Positions 1 through 27,397 of a DNA stretch of 64,000 nucleotides are shown here, one piece after another; positions within the stretch are counted from its first letter, which is position 1; the number at the start of each line of letters is the position of its first letter. Under the pieces are notes generated by a model. That model did no database searches and was not told the DNA's origin. It worked only from the letters and a program-made list of their open reading frames with translations. The stretch spans positions 1-64,000 of the forward strand of contig JABHEG010000270.1 in assembly GCA_018676675.1 (NCBI GenBank), written 5' to 3'. Source of the stretch: Lentisphaerota bacterium. Lineage in GTDB: Bacteria > Verrucomicrobiota > Lentisphaeria > Oligosphaerales > JABHEG01. The position numbers and the translations under genes were made by a program.

Positions 1-172
1 ATGGAAGCCGTCCCTTTTCCTCCTCAGGACAATCTCAACGTCAACGTCTCACGAACGACACGGCCGGAAACATAGCCCATCACCGTGAACGCTGACACGC
101 CGACCTGAGATTCTCCCGGAGGAGTGGAGGAAGGGACACACGGCCCCCACGGGAAGAAACTGGAATGACTAT

Positions 173-18688
<18,516 letters not shown>

Positions 18689-18699
18689 GGCCGACATAT

Positions 18700-18754
18700 T
18701 CCGTCCGTGCTGAGCGACGAGGGCTTCCGGAGTCGCGTAGCTCTCACGGACGGA
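18700..18754. terminator. Hairpin downstream of the giant gene
   Basis: A perfect 10-base inverted repeat (TCCGTCCGTG at 18700-18709, CACGGACGGA at 18745-18754) starts 11 bases after the stop codon. An inner 5-base stem lies at 18714-18718/18732-18736. There is no T-run, so it may act as a transcript-end stabiliser rather than a classic intrinsic terminator. Confidence 0.5.
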
Positions 18755-18805
18755 TGTGACCACGGCTCATGTTCGTAGTGAGCGACGAAGGCTCCCGAAG
18801 TCGTG
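18711..18805. repeat. Two direct copies of a GAGCGACGA..AGTCG repeat
   Basis: Two near-identical 27-base units, TGAGCGACGAGGGCTTCCGG... at about 18711 and TGAGCGACGAAGGCTCCCGA... at about 18779, differ only at a few transitions. Each has CGAC/GTCG ends that can pair. They fill most of the spacer between the giant gene and the convergent NIF3-like gene. Confidence 0.55.
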
Positions 18806-18829
18806 TCTCCTACCCCTCGCCTCCCGGTT

Positions 18830-19663
18830 TCACCCCACAAACGTCACCGCGGGAGGCTCTTCACAGTAGAACTGTGTCTCGAGCTCTGGGAAGACCTCCA
18901 CCAGATACTCGGCCATGCGCTGCATGCCCGGCATCTCCGCCGTCCCGTGCTCAACCGTGATGAGATTCACCCCCATTTCCCGGAGCGGGATCCGCACAGT
19001 CGTCTGCAGAGCTCGATCCAGGGTCAGCACCAACACATCCGCCCCAAGTTCGACCATTTCGAGCCCCGGAATGTGACACCCAACCCCCGTCGCAACGCTG
19101 CAGACGGGCGCATCCAGGTCGCCTTGCACAGTCACCCCGTGCGACGCGGAGAACTCACTGCAACGTTCCGCAACAAACTGGGCGAACCGCCCGAGCGTTG
19201 TCGGCTCAGTCCGGCAGAGAGTGAGGGAGTTCCGGGCAGCAAAGCGGTTCCCGCCGGGGTAGTAGTAGGGACGCTCAGCGACGAGTTCGGTAAGGTCAAG
19301 GAACGTCCGCCACGCATCACGGATGCCATACTCGGGGAAGTTGTCCCAGGTATCGTGAAAGTTGATGCATGCCATATTGGCCTTCCTCAGGACGTCCATC
19401 CGGGCGCGCCCCCACGGTGTGTCCGTGGAATCCAGTTCCGGAGCCCAGTTGCCGTAGAAAGAGGTCTCGTGTGAGATGAATAGATCGCAGCCGTCATCTG
19501 CGGCAGCTCGGAGATTGGGCACACACGGCACCCAACCTGTACCCACTTTGCGGACCTCTCGGCTCTCGTCACCATAGGTGATGCGGTCGCACGTGCGTTC
19601 GCGGTCAACCCAATGGGCAATCCCAAACACATGCTCGCGTATATCCCGGATCGTGACTGACAT
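18830..19663 (-). CDS. NIF3 / DUF34 family protein
   Basis: This 277-residue protein belongs to the NIF3 (DUF34, formerly GTP cyclohydrolase I type 2-like) family, which binds a dinuclear metal centre and has no settled reaction. The family's two metal-ligand regions are visible: an ISHET segment in the N-terminal half and, near the C-terminus, TVEHGTAEMPGMQRMAEYL, matching the family's H-x-x-x-E-x-x-G helix. I chose ATG 19663 rather than an upstream start because AGGAGG lies just upstream of it. It is the last gene of a minus-strand series (sulfatase, propeller protein, NIF3-like) but is separated from its neighbour by 354 bases of hairpin-rich DNA, so it is probably transcribed on its own. 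Why it sits in a glycan locus is not clear. Confidence 0.8.
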   Translation of the reverse strand: MSVTIRDIREHVFGIAHWVDRERTCDRITYGDESREVRKVGTGWVPCVPNLRAAADDGCDLFISHETSFYGNWAPELDSTDTPWGRARMDVLRKANMACINFHDTWDNFPEYGIRDAWRTFLDLTELVAERPYYYPGGNRFAARNSLTLCRTEPTTLGRFAQFVAERCSEFSASHGVTVQGDLDAPVCSVATGVGCHIPGLEMVELGADVLVLTLDRALQTTVRIPLREMGVNLITVEHGTAEMPGMQRMAEYLVEVFPELETQFYCEEPPAVTFVG

Positions 19664-20017
19664 CTGAGGCCTCCTGGGCTTGAATCCCGCCCGAGCCGCG
19701 ACCAACGGCAGTGGACGTCCCTATCTGAACCGAGCCGCGACTTACGCATCGGCGTCAAGCTAAGGCATAATCTGCTCTTGGACAGCGCAGTACACCACGA
19801 CAGACGATGGTGTCACAGCCCCCGACTACGTGGTCGCCCGTCGCGCGAGCGATGGTCACCGGGGGCGCGAAGGTTAGGTGGGCTTGGTCACCTGGCGTTC
19901 GCGCCCCCAGTATGTGGGGGTCTGGGGGAGCCGCCGGTCCCCCAGCGGGGCATCGGGTCCGAGCCCCGGTTCTTCTGCCGCAACGCGTTACGGCTCAGAT
20001 TGACGCGCATGCGCGAC
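19664..20017. other. Intergenic region with two G/C hairpins and GAGCCGCG repeats
   Basis: No credible gene is seen here. Two strong hairpins lie in tandem: GGGGGCGCGAA (19861-19871) with TTCGCGCCCCC (19898-19908), holding an inner AGGTG/CACCT stem, and CTGGGGG (19922-19928) with CCCCCAG (19939-19945). Copies of the dispersed GAGCCGCG repeat occur at about 19692 and 19731, and a related copy (CGCGACTCACGGGAGCGG) ends at the stop codon of the next gene. The structures could end transcription from the upstream minus-strand gene. Confidence 0.55.
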
Positions 20018-22204
20018 TCACGGGAGCGGACCGAAAATCGCATCTGTGCTGGCAATCCGGTAACCAAACTTCATGACATGAATCCGTCCCGTCCGACGTG
20101 CCGCATTGGGCCCAAAGAGGATGTTCCGCCCGCCCCCTTGCCGGGCGTAGAGCTCCGACATGGGGATGCGGCAGAGCTCCTTGCCGTCGACAAACAGCAC
20201 AACATCACCGGCGGCACCGCCCTCGTGCACCATGCGGTACCAATGGAAGGCATCGGTGGTGTCAAACGGGATCTTGCGCAACGTCTTGTGCTCAATGGGC
20301 CCAAGCGTACTGTTGAAACCGACTGCAGCGTCGCTCAGGTAGAGAGCCACCCCTCTATGGCCATGTTCGGGGCGCATCCATATGGCAAGCCCGTAGTTCG
20401 GCTCATCGCCCTTGTCGGCCACCCGCAACCACGTCTCCAGGCACCAGTCGATGTCATCTGTCCACGTTTCGTTGCGCGAACATGAAGCATGCCCCCCCCG
20501 TTCTGCCTTGCTGTATAGGTCCAGATAGGCTTCCCCCGTCTCCTTGTCAGTTGCCAGGCTGTAACCGGCCGGAGGTCCCCCGCAGGTGAAACGCTGTCCC
20601 GCGGGGATGCTCTTGTCATTGGGCAGCTGAGCACCCTCGGCACTGGCGTCATAAATGACGGTAACCGGCTTGATGGCAGCCGCGGGAATGGAGAGATCCG
20701 GCATGTACGAGTAGATGTCGGCCTCTTTCAGGACAAAGCGGATCTTCTTGTCTTCGGTCACGCCGTCAACCGGAAAATCCGCGTTCTTCCAAGTCAATAC
20801 GTGACGCACGTCATCCCCGCGAAACGGCACACAGTCGCTCCGGGAGAAGCCGGGAATCACACCACCTGACAGGTCGAGGATCTCCGCTGCCACGTGCCCC
20901 CCCGGGCGGACCTGAGCATTAATGGTCACCCGGGGAACCATGAGCGTCTCGCGCCTCGAGACGAACATTCCCTCGTTCTTGCCTGCCTGGAGGCTGCAGA
21001 AGCCATCCAGTCGCAGCTTGGCGAGTCCGATGGCGCTCCGAGCCGTGGAGTCACTGTGAACGCCGGTGAAACCACCATAGTAGAACCAGAGCTCATCCCC
21101 CATCTGAACCGGAGCCCGGGCCGTGTAGATCATGTCGCAGTCGAACTCCCCGGCCTCGCCTCTCGGGATGAATGCCCGACGTTCCGGCGGGCGGGTCCAG
21201 TTGATCAGGTCCCAGCTCCATGCGAACTGCGCGTCCATTGTCCGCGGGCTGCTCTTCTCCGCTTCGTACATCCACTGATCGGTGTAGCTGCCGTTCTTGA
21301 ACCAACGGGCGTTGTAGACCCAGGGCAACCCAATATAGAGGCCCTGATATGGGAACACGGGCATGCCGTAAATCTGGGTCGCATCCGGGTCAAGGTCGTC
21401 AGCGATCATGACCGGGCCTTTAAGGGGCGTTTCCCAATCCGTCCCGTTTCGAGACCAGGCGACTCCTGCAGCACGCCCGCGGCGATTCCCTGACTTACGC
21501 GTGGCAACGTAACGCTGGTGGTAGGGATCGAAGAAGAAATTCAGCACATCGCCGGATGGGAACAGCGCATTCCTGGCCGTGTCCTTCACAAAGTCCCAGC
21601 TCAACCCATCCGGGGAGTAGGCCATGCGGGAATGTCGGTAATCCTGGCCGTAGCAGTAGAGCACGTAGCGTCGGTCAGCCGGGACGTTGCCAGGCCGTTT
21701 GATGACGCTCGGGTTGTGGCAGCGTCCCCCACCTCGATGGAGCTCCGGTTCCTCAACATCCTCTTCAGCGCACTTGGTGATGATCAGGTTATTCTCCCTG
21801 GATCCCTCAAACTCAACCAGGCCCAACGCTGGCTTATCCCAATGGATGCCGTCCGTACTCTCCGCGTAGAGATTGAAGTAGGCGCCGTGGCGCCGGTGAT
21901 AGCAGTGGTACCACATGCGGAGGCGTCCGCCATCGCGCATCACCGTGCCGTAGAGATACGGGCCCGACCCACGCTTCGGGGCATCCCCTTCCCACGGCTT
22001 GTCGAAAGGCAGTACCGGGTTCTGTTCATGCTTCCGAGCAGCATGGAACACACGCGTCAGTCCCTCGCTGCGCTCAACCACCATCGCGTCCAGGAACAGC
22101 CGGCGCCACGGCCCGGACGCGTTGCCCGCGACCTCATCGGCACCGAAAAGTCCATGGGAAAGCACGACCAACAGCAAGAGCACCTTGATGATGCGGCACG
22201 TCAT
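20018..22204 (-). CDS. Secreted five-bladed-propeller glycosidase-like protein with LamG-like C-terminus
   Basis: The protein has 728 residues and starts with a signal peptide (charged MTCRIIK, then a Leu/Val-rich core, cleaved around residue 21). Residues 30 to about 430 have GH32/GH43-type five-bladed propeller features: repeated R-[ML]-[WA]-Y, S-x-D-G-[IL]-x-W and G-x-x-W-x-x-P turns. Residues about 540-728 look like a concanavalin/LamG-like sugar-binding domain (GLAIWMRPE, WYRMVHEGG, LFVDGKEL). The exact activity cannot be called because catalytic acids are not clear. An AGGAGA site precedes ATG 22204. The gene lies 67 bases after the sulfatase stop on the same strand, so the two are probably co-transcribed and act on one sulfated glycan. 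Its stop codon falls inside a dispersed repeat copy. Confidence 0.65.
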   Translation of the reverse strand: MTCRIIKVLLLLVVLSHGLFGADEVAGNASGPWRRLFLDAMVVERSEGLTRVFHAARKHEQNPVLPFDKPWEGDAPKRGSGPYLYGTVMRDGGRLRMWYHCYHRRHGAYFNLYAESTDGIHWDKPALGLVEFEGSRENNLIITKCAEEDVEEPELHRGGGRCHNPSVIKRPGNVPADRRYVLYCYGQDYRHSRMAYSPDGLSWDFVKDTARNALFPSGDVLNFFFDPYHQRYVATRKSGNRRGRAAGVAWSRNGTDWETPLKGPVMIADDLDPDATQIYGMPVFPYQGLYIGLPWVYNARWFKNGSYTDQWMYEAEKSSPRTMDAQFAWSWDLINWTRPPERRAFIPRGEAGEFDCDMIYTARAPVQMGDELWFYYGGFTGVHSDSTARSAIGLAKLRLDGFCSLQAGKNEGMFVSRRETLMVPRVTINAQVRPGGHVAAEILDLSGGVIPGFSRSDCVPFRGDDVRHVLTWKNADFPVDGVTEDKKIRFVLKEADIYSYMPDLSIPAAAIKPVTVIYDASAEGAQLPNDKSIPAGQRFTCGGPPAGYSLATDKETGEAYLDLYSKAERGGHASCSRNETWTDDIDWCLETWLRVADKGDEPNYGLAIWMRPEHGHRGVALYLSDAAVGFNSTLGPIEHKTLRKIPFDTTDAFHWYRMVHEGGAAGDVVLFVDGKELCRIPMSELYARQGGGRNILFGPNAARRTGRIHVMKFGYRIASTDAIFGPLP

Positions 22205-22271
22205 GATCAGCTTCTCCTATGCTGTTCAGATCCCTTGAGTGAAGCGACGAAAAAACCGGGACGGGTACGTC

Positions 22272-23645
22272 TCAAGCGCCCCACGGGTCACCAGTCTTTT
22301 CCAGCCACTGATCCAGTAGGCCACGCATCTGTGACACGATCTCCGGCCGAGACTCGGCCACATTCTCGAGCTGGTACGGATCCTTCTCACAGTCAAAAAG
22401 GAACAGCTTCTCGGGGTCGTGTTCCTGGCGATCGACCACAAACACCCAGCGATGAGTCCGGACGCCACGGCGCCCGCCTTCCGGGTTGTCGAAGCGCGGC
22501 GTGAGGTAAAAGGCTGAATCAGGGCGTTCGCAGGCCTGTCCCAGGAGTGTCCCGGACAGGTCCCGCCCGTCGATGTCGCCCGGCGTCGCGGTCCCCAGCC
22601 CAGCCAAAGCCAGGAGAGTGGGCATGACGTCCGGCACGCTGAGGAGTAAGTCGTCCTGCCCCGGGCTGATTCGTTCGGGCCAGCGGATGAGGAACGGGAT
22701 CAGCAGCGACTCATCGTACCAGACGTTCTTGTGCATGCGCCCGTGGCTGCCCATCATCTCGCCATGGTCAGCAGTGAAAACCACGATTGTGTTGTCTCCC
22801 AAGCCGGCCTCGTCCAACGCATTCAGTATTCGCCCGAAGTGGTAGTCGATCCCTGTGACGGCCCCGAAGTAGTTCTTGGCGTGCTCGCCAGCCTGCTTCC
22901 CCGGCCCATCCAGGCGAACATTGGCTCGGTTCAGCAAATCCGTCGGGGACACATCGCCGTACATGTCCACGAACTCTTGCGGCACTTGCTGGAAGGGGGT
23001 GTGGGGCGGGTTAAAGGCAACGAACAGGGCAAACGGCTTGCCTGCGTCCCGCTCACCAGAAGCATTGCGTATGTAGGAGACGGCCACATCCGTCTCATGC
23101 TCCACCGACCACCTGTTCACCTCGAGGGGCCGCTCTCTCGGGGCGTCATTGACCCAATAGTGCGGCGTCAGGTGCTTATCACAGCAGCCGTAAGAGTACC
23201 AGAAGTTGAAGCCGTGCCGCCTCTGTCCGGGAGGCGTGTAGGCATCCCAGACACGCCCGTCGCCGCGCTGTCCCTCGCCATGCCTGGCGTCCTCTTCCGC
23301 AGGAGGGTCGAGATGGTACTTGCCCACATACCCGCAGTCGTACCCACCGTCGCTCAGAACGTCTGGGAAACACTGGGCGTCCGGCTTCAAGTAGACGCCG
23401 TACGGCACGGTTTGGGAGTTACAGTTGCCGACGACACCGTTGCCGTACGGATACTTGCCGGTGAACAGCATGGCACGGTAGGGACTGCAGACCGGATAGT
23501 TGCTCACCGCATGCGTGAGGACACGTGCCTGTGACGCAAAGCGGTCGAAGTTTGGCGTGATCACCGGGTCTGCGTCCATGCAGCCAAGAGCCTGCTGGCG
23601 GAACTGATCGGGAACGACAAAGACGATATTCGGCTGTGCTGCCAT
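22272..23645 (-). CDS. Formylglycine-dependent sulfatase (alkaline phosphatase superfamily)
   Basis: This 457-residue protein is a type I sulfatase. The maturation motif C-S-P-Y-R lies at residues 53-57 (Cys to be turned into formylglycine) followed by MLFTGKYP. The first metal site is VVPDQ (residues 11-14, the DQ variant of the usual DD), and the second is VVFTADHGEMMGSHG in the C-terminal half. No signal peptide is present (MAAQPNIVFVV), so it is predicted cytoplasmic and would act on imported oligosaccharides, unless exported by another route. It is divergent from another sulfatase (start 23910) across a 264-base shared promoter region, and is followed by the propeller protein. No sulfatase-maturing enzyme is encoded in the window. 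Confidence 0.92.
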   Translation of the reverse strand: MAAQPNIVFVVPDQFRQQALGCMDADPVITPNFDRFASQARVLTHAVSNYPVCSPYRAMLFTGKYPYGNGVVGNCNSQTVPYGVYLKPDAQCFPDVLSDGGYDCGYVGKYHLDPPAEEDARHGEGQRGDGRVWDAYTPPGQRRHGFNFWYSYGCCDKHLTPHYWVNDAPRERPLEVNRWSVEHETDVAVSYIRNASGERDAGKPFALFVAFNPPHTPFQQVPQEFVDMYGDVSPTDLLNRANVRLDGPGKQAGEHAKNYFGAVTGIDYHFGRILNALDEAGLGDNTIVVFTADHGEMMGSHGRMHKNVWYDESLLIPFLIRWPERISPGQDDLLLSVPDVMPTLLALAGLGTATPGDIDGRDLSGTLLGQACERPDSAFYLTPRFDNPEGGRRGVRTHRWVFVVDRQEHDPEKLFLFDCEKDPYQLENVAESRPEIVSQMRGLLDQWLEKTGDPWGA

Positions 23646-23708
23646 ACGCGATTCCCACCTACTGCGTGACCCGTCGACACTTGCTTTCCCACGCTGTCCG
23701 TGTCATCA

Positions 23709-23808
23709 TGTGATTCCCGTCGACTGTCGAGTAGCGGGCGCCGAAGTTGCTCTCCTCAGATAGGATGGACAGCAAAGGTGGCGAAGGCCACTCGTGTGAT
23801 TCCCGTCG
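23709..23808. promoter_or_regulatory. Shared promoter region of divergent sulfatases with 14-base direct repeats
   Basis: TGTGATTCCCGTCG occurs exactly at 23709-23722 and again at 23795-23808, 86 bases start to start, between two divergently transcribed sulfatase genes. Identical sites on one face of a shared control region are what a common transcription factor would use. I see no clear -35/-10 pair to anchor a promoter, so the operator role is inference. Confidence 0.4.
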
Positions 23809-23909
23809 CAACAATAGGCTATCCCGACGTCTCGCGCAACGTTGCCTTCCTCAGTCCCGCTGCCGGGCAACACCACGCCAGAGAAGGCACTCACTTAAGG
23901 AGACAGCTC

Positions 23910-25388
23910 TTGAAGACGATTCTGGTCCTGATGGATTCTCTGAACCGGCACTACCTGAAGCCCTACAACCCGGACTCCTGGGTGCAGACACCGAACCTTT
24001 GCCGCCTGGCCGAGCGCGGGCTCGTGTTCGACAACCACTACGCCGGTTCTCTTCCCTGCATGCCCGCCCGACGCGAGATGATGACGGGGCGCTACAACTT
24101 CCTCGAGACGCCGTGGGGCCCCATCGAGCCCTGGGACGACTGTCTGCCCACCGAGTTGCGCCGACAAAAGGACACCTACACCCACCTCATCACCGATCAC
24201 TACCACTACTTCCACCGGGGCGGAAACGGCTATCACTACCTCTTCAACAGCTGGGAATTCGTGCGTGGACAGGAATCTGATGTGTGGCGCCCCCGCGTGG
24301 CCCGCCAATTCCCCCCCGAGGGGGCACGGGAATCGCGTGCTTCGAAGAACCACGCCTACTGGTCAAATCGCGGCACCATGGACCCCGAAAACGACACCGA
24401 CTACACCACCCCGCAGTGCTTCAAGAAGGCCATCGATTTCCTCGACCACAACCACGCCCAGGACAACTGGCACCTGCACCTGGAAGTCTTTGACCCACAC
24501 GAGCCTTTCGACTGCCCGTCTCGCTACCGAGACCTTTACGATGACACCTACGACGGCCCGCACTTCACCTGGCCTAACTACGAACACCTGGATGCTGAGT
24601 TGGATGGAACGGACACCGTGGACCACATTCGCAAGTGCTACGCAGGCTCGCTGACGATGGCCGATGCGTGGCTGGGCAAGCTGCTCGGGAAAATGGACGA
24701 CCTGGATCTGTGGGAAGACACCGTGCTGATCCTGACCACGGACCATGGTCACCTCCTCGGAGAACACCAATACTGGGCCAAAAACTACATGTTCGTCTAC
24801 AACGAACTGGCCCACACACCAATGATCGTCTGTGCCCCGGGCATCGCTCCCGGACGGCGCCAGGGCCTGACGGCAACAATCGATCTGATGCCCACACTCA
24901 TGGATCTCCACGGAGCGGACCTGCCCACACACGTCCAAGGCAAGTCATTCGGACCGCTGATCGAGGACGATGTAGAACACCACGACTGGGTCCTCTACGG
25001 GTACTTCGGAAAAGACATCAACATGACCGATGGCAAAACGACCTACTGTCGCCAGCCCACGCCCGGAGCAACGCTCTACCATCACACCGCCTGCCCAGCG
25101 GATTTCAACAGCTTGAACCGCAAACGCCTCCGCCAAGCTGAGGTCGGCAACTTCCTCCCGGCCGCCGGTGGAATCCCGCATTACCGGGTTCCCTGCGGCT
25201 CCAGCCGTCACCACAATGCCCCCGACTTCAACCCGATCTACAACCTCATGGACGACCCCGGTCAGACGGCGCCGCTCTGTGACCCGGACCGCGAGCCCAA
25301 GTTTGCCAGAATCATGGCAGAAAAACTCATGGCAGCCGACGCCCCGGAATGCCAGTTTGATCGCGTCGGACTGACCCGCCCGTCTTGA
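23910..25388 (+). CDS. Formylglycine-dependent sulfatase
   Basis: From the chosen start the protein has 492 residues. I start it at TTG 23910 because AAGGAG (23897-23902) sits 7 bases upstream and homologous sequence begins there (KTILVLMDS); the upstream in-frame 70 codons look non-coding. The maturation motif C-M-P-A-R is at residues 50-54, followed by REMMTGRYN. The first metal site is the variant L-M-D-S (D9-S10) in place of D-D or D-Q, and the second is TTDHGHLLGEH. No signal peptide is seen. It is divergent from the sulfatase at 22272-23645, sharing repeated 14-base sites. The 3' end is followed directly by a perfect 9-base hairpin. Confidence 0.9.
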   Translation: MKTILVLMDSLNRHYLKPYNPDSWVQTPNLCRLAERGLVFDNHYAGSLPCMPARREMMTGRYNFLETPWGPIEPWDDCLPTELRRQKDTYTHLITDHYHYFHRGGNGYHYLFNSWEFVRGQESDVWRPRVARQFPPEGARESRASKNHAYWSNRGTMDPENDTDYTTPQCFKKAIDFLDHNHAQDNWHLHLEVFDPHEPFDCPSRYRDLYDDTYDGPHFTWPNYEHLDAELDGTDTVDHIRKCYAGSLTMADAWLGKLLGKMDDLDLWEDTVLILTTDHGHLLGEHQYWAKNYMFVYNELAHTPMIVCAPGIAPGRRQGLTATIDLMPTLMDLHGADLPTHVQGKSFGPLIEDDVEHHDWVLYGYFGKDINMTDGKTTYCRQPTPGATLYHHTACPADFNSLNRKRLRQAEVGNFLPAAGGIPHYRVPCGSSRHHNAPDFNPIYNLMDDPGQTAPLCDPDREPKFARIMAEKLMAADAPECQFDRVGLTRPS

Positions 25389-25392
25389 ACCG

Positions 25393-25420
25393 AGCCGCGG
25401 GATGAATGGACCCCGCGGCT
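25393..25420 (+). terminator. Hairpin at the 3' end of the sulfatase gene
   Basis: AGCCGCGGG (25393-25401) pairs perfectly with CCCGCGGCT (25412-25420), starting 5 bases after the stop codon. A T6 run followed by G7 occurs at 25440-25452. The left arm contains the GAGCCGCG core of the dispersed repeat family, suggesting the repeat was adopted as a transcript end. Confidence 0.6.
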
Positions 25421-25511
25421 TGCCTGAGATCCCTGAGCCTTTTTTGGGGGGGTATACATCCCGCTCTCCGCATGTGGGCCCCACATCGGGCAACTCCCCT
25501 CCCCCCCTCCC

Positions 25512-25600
25512 TGGAGGCGCCGGTTCTCCTAACCGGCCTGCTTCATCCGCGCCGCACATGGGCCGCTGCAGGATGAGCGGTCTTCCCGGCCCAGCCGCAT
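25512..25600. repeat. Dispersed structured repeat, copy 1
   Basis: This begins TGGAGGCGCCGG and forms a hairpin with stem GCCGGTT (25519-25525), loop CTCCT and AACCGGC (25531-25537). It then runs through CTGCTTCATCCG, a GCCGC module and ATGAGCGGTCTTCCCGG. A second copy with a compensatory stem change lies at 27264-27397, and a degenerate one at 37827-37905. Confidence 0.6.
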
Positions 25601-25672
25601 TGACCTTGAGTACCCTCGGTACCATGTTGTCTCACATCGTGTTTCTGAACTGTAACGGAGGATGCCCCGGTT

Positions 25673-27253
25673 ATGGCGAAGCTCAGAGCTGGTGTGATTG
25701 GTTGCGGAGGTCGAGGACAGGGCCATGCATTGGGCTACAGCCTGTCCGAACATGTCGAACTGGTAGCATGCGCGGACATCCATCGTCCGGCTGCCGAGCG
25801 CATGGCCGGCCGCTTCGAGTTCCCCGGGGTCTACACCGACTACAACGAGATGTTAGCTGCCGAGAATCTGGATATCGTCAGTATGTGCCTGTGGCCTGAT
25901 CTCCACGAAACCGCGGTCCTCGACTGCGTGCGAGCCGCCACCCCTCCCCGGCTGATCAACGCCGAGAAGCCCATGGCCCCCACCTACGGCGAGTGCGTAC
26001 GCATGCACACGGCCTGCCAGGAGGCGGGGATCATGCTCACCTTCAGCCACCAACGGCGTTTCAGCCGCACATTTGCCCTCGCGAAAGAACTGATCGATGA
26101 AGGCGCTGTCGGCACGCTCCAACGAATGGAGATGAGCTGCTCCAATCTCCTCGATTGGGGCACACACTGGTTTGACATGATGTTGTTCTACAATGGCAAC
26201 CTGGAACCAGACTGGGTGATGGGGCAGATTGACTGTGCGGCGGATCAACTCGTATTCGGCGCCCGGATCGAGACCGGTGGTCTCAGCTACATCAAGTGGC
26301 CGAACAACGTGACCGGCTTGCTCACAACCGGCCAGAACACAGGCAGCACCTGTGCCATACGGGTGATCGGTTCCGCCGGCCTGATTGAGGTCGACCACGG
26401 CAAGCTGCGCCTCTGGCAGGAAGGCGGGGAATGGCACAACGTCCCACCCCGCATCGAGAACGTTCCAGGCGAGGATACCAGCCGCCACATCCTCAACTCC
26501 GTGGAATGCCTGCTGGAAGGCGAGGACTCAACCCTCTGTAGCGCCAACTCGCTGCGAGCAACGCAACTGATTTTCGCCACCTACGAATCTGCCCGCCGAC
26601 GGCAGCGCGTGTTGCTCCCCCTCGAGATCGACGACTCGCCCCTGATCAGCATGCTCCGGAAGGGCACAATCGCGATCCCCGATTGGCCTGCTTTCCTCAC
26701 CGACGAGGAACAGAATGAGGGCGCCGAGCTGCTCTTCAACGGAACCGATCTGGCTGGCTTGAAAGCACTTCCCGAAGAAGCCTGGGGAGTCACGTCAGGA
26801 ATTGTGCGCGGAGGCTACGACCGACCCGGGGTGATCCGAACTGCCGAAACCTACGGGGACGTCTCAGTGAGTTTTGAGTTCCGCCTCCGTTCCCGCGGCC
26901 AGGCCCGTGTCTCGCTACGCTGCGACGAACAGGGCGAGAATGGGCTCGACATCGTCCTGGCTGATGACCGCATGGAACCCGTCAGCGAGCACACGAGTGG
27001 GGCGCTCGAAGGGCTAGTCGCCCCGGAGCAAAACCCACGCGTTGGCGGAAGTGCCTGGGTCTACTGCGAAGTCACCTGTCGAGGAACTCAATTGATCGTG
27101 TCCTTCGGCGATGTCATGATCCTCAACGCGGACGTGGTCGAGATCCCCGGCTTGGGGACGGTGCCGAAGCAAGGTCACATCGCCTTCAAGGCCGTGTCTG
27201 GCCCCGTTGACATCCGCGAGATCATCGCCATGCCGCCGGAAGAACCCGAGTAG
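25673..27253 (+). CDS. Gfo/Idh/MocA oxidoreductase fused to a DUF1080-like (3-keto-glycoside hydrolase) domain
   Basis: The protein has 526 residues. Residues 1 to about 340 form a Gfo/Idh/MocA NAD(P)-dependent dehydrogenase: GVIGCGGRGQGH (residues 7-18) is the dinucleotide-binding loop and A-E-K-P (97-100) the family's catalytic Lys motif, with THWFDMM later in the barrel-like domain. Residues about 345-526 resemble DUF1080, annotated in Pfam as 3-keto-disaccharide hydrolase (ELLFNGTDLAGL, WGVTSGIVR, VSFEFRLRSRGQ, GHIAFKAVSGPVDIREI). In known oxidative glycan breakdown a dehydrogenase makes a 3-keto sugar that a DUF1080 protein then cleaves; here both would be on one chain. No signal peptide is present, so it is cytoplasmic. 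GGAGG lies about 10 bases before ATG 25673. The convergent gene is another DUF1080 protein. Confidence 0.8.
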   Translation: MAKLRAGVIGCGGRGQGHALGYSLSEHVELVACADIHRPAAERMAGRFEFPGVYTDYNEMLAAENLDIVSMCLWPDLHETAVLDCVRAATPPRLINAEKPMAPTYGECVRMHTACQEAGIMLTFSHQRRFSRTFALAKELIDEGAVGTLQRMEMSCSNLLDWGTHWFDMMLFYNGNLEPDWVMGQIDCAADQLVFGARIETGGLSYIKWPNNVTGLLTTGQNTGSTCAIRVIGSAGLIEVDHGKLRLWQEGGEWHNVPPRIENVPGEDTSRHILNSVECLLEGEDSTLCSANSLRATQLIFATYESARRRQRVLLPLEIDDSPLISMLRKGTIAIPDWPAFLTDEEQNEGAELLFNGTDLAGLKALPEEAWGVTSGIVRGGYDRPGVIRTAETYGDVSVSFEFRLRSRGQARVSLRCDEQGENGLDIVLADDRMEPVSEHTSGALEGLVAPEQNPRVGGSAWVYCEVTCRGTQLIVSFGDVMILNADVVEIPGLGTVPKQGHIAFKAVSGPVDIREIIAMPPEEPE

Positions 27254-27263
27254 CACTCCCCCG

Positions 27264-27397
27264 ACAGAACCGCGCACAGCGTAAGCGGTCTTCCATCTTG
27301 GAGGCGCCGCTTCTCCGCAAGCGGCCTGCTCCATCCGAGCCGCGCACAACGTAAGCGGTCTTCCCGCCGGCAGAGCCGCGACTTACGGAAGCGGAAA
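27264..27397. repeat. Dispersed structured repeat, copy 2 (three GCCGCG modules)
   Basis: The whole gap between two convergent genes is made of repeat modules: ACCGCGCACAGCGTAAGCGG, a hairpin with stem GCCGCTT (27306-27312) and AAGCGGC (27319-27325), GAGCCGCGCACAACGTAAGC and GAGCCGCGACTTACGGAAGC. It aligns with copy 1 along its length. Its position suggests a two-way transcript-end element. Confidence 0.65.

Noticed and set aside
23700..23909. N-terminal 70-codon extension of the plus-strand sulfatase
   Set aside because: The strong AAGGAG site and the start of sulfatase-family sequence both point to TTG 23910, and the extension covers the repeated operator-like sites.
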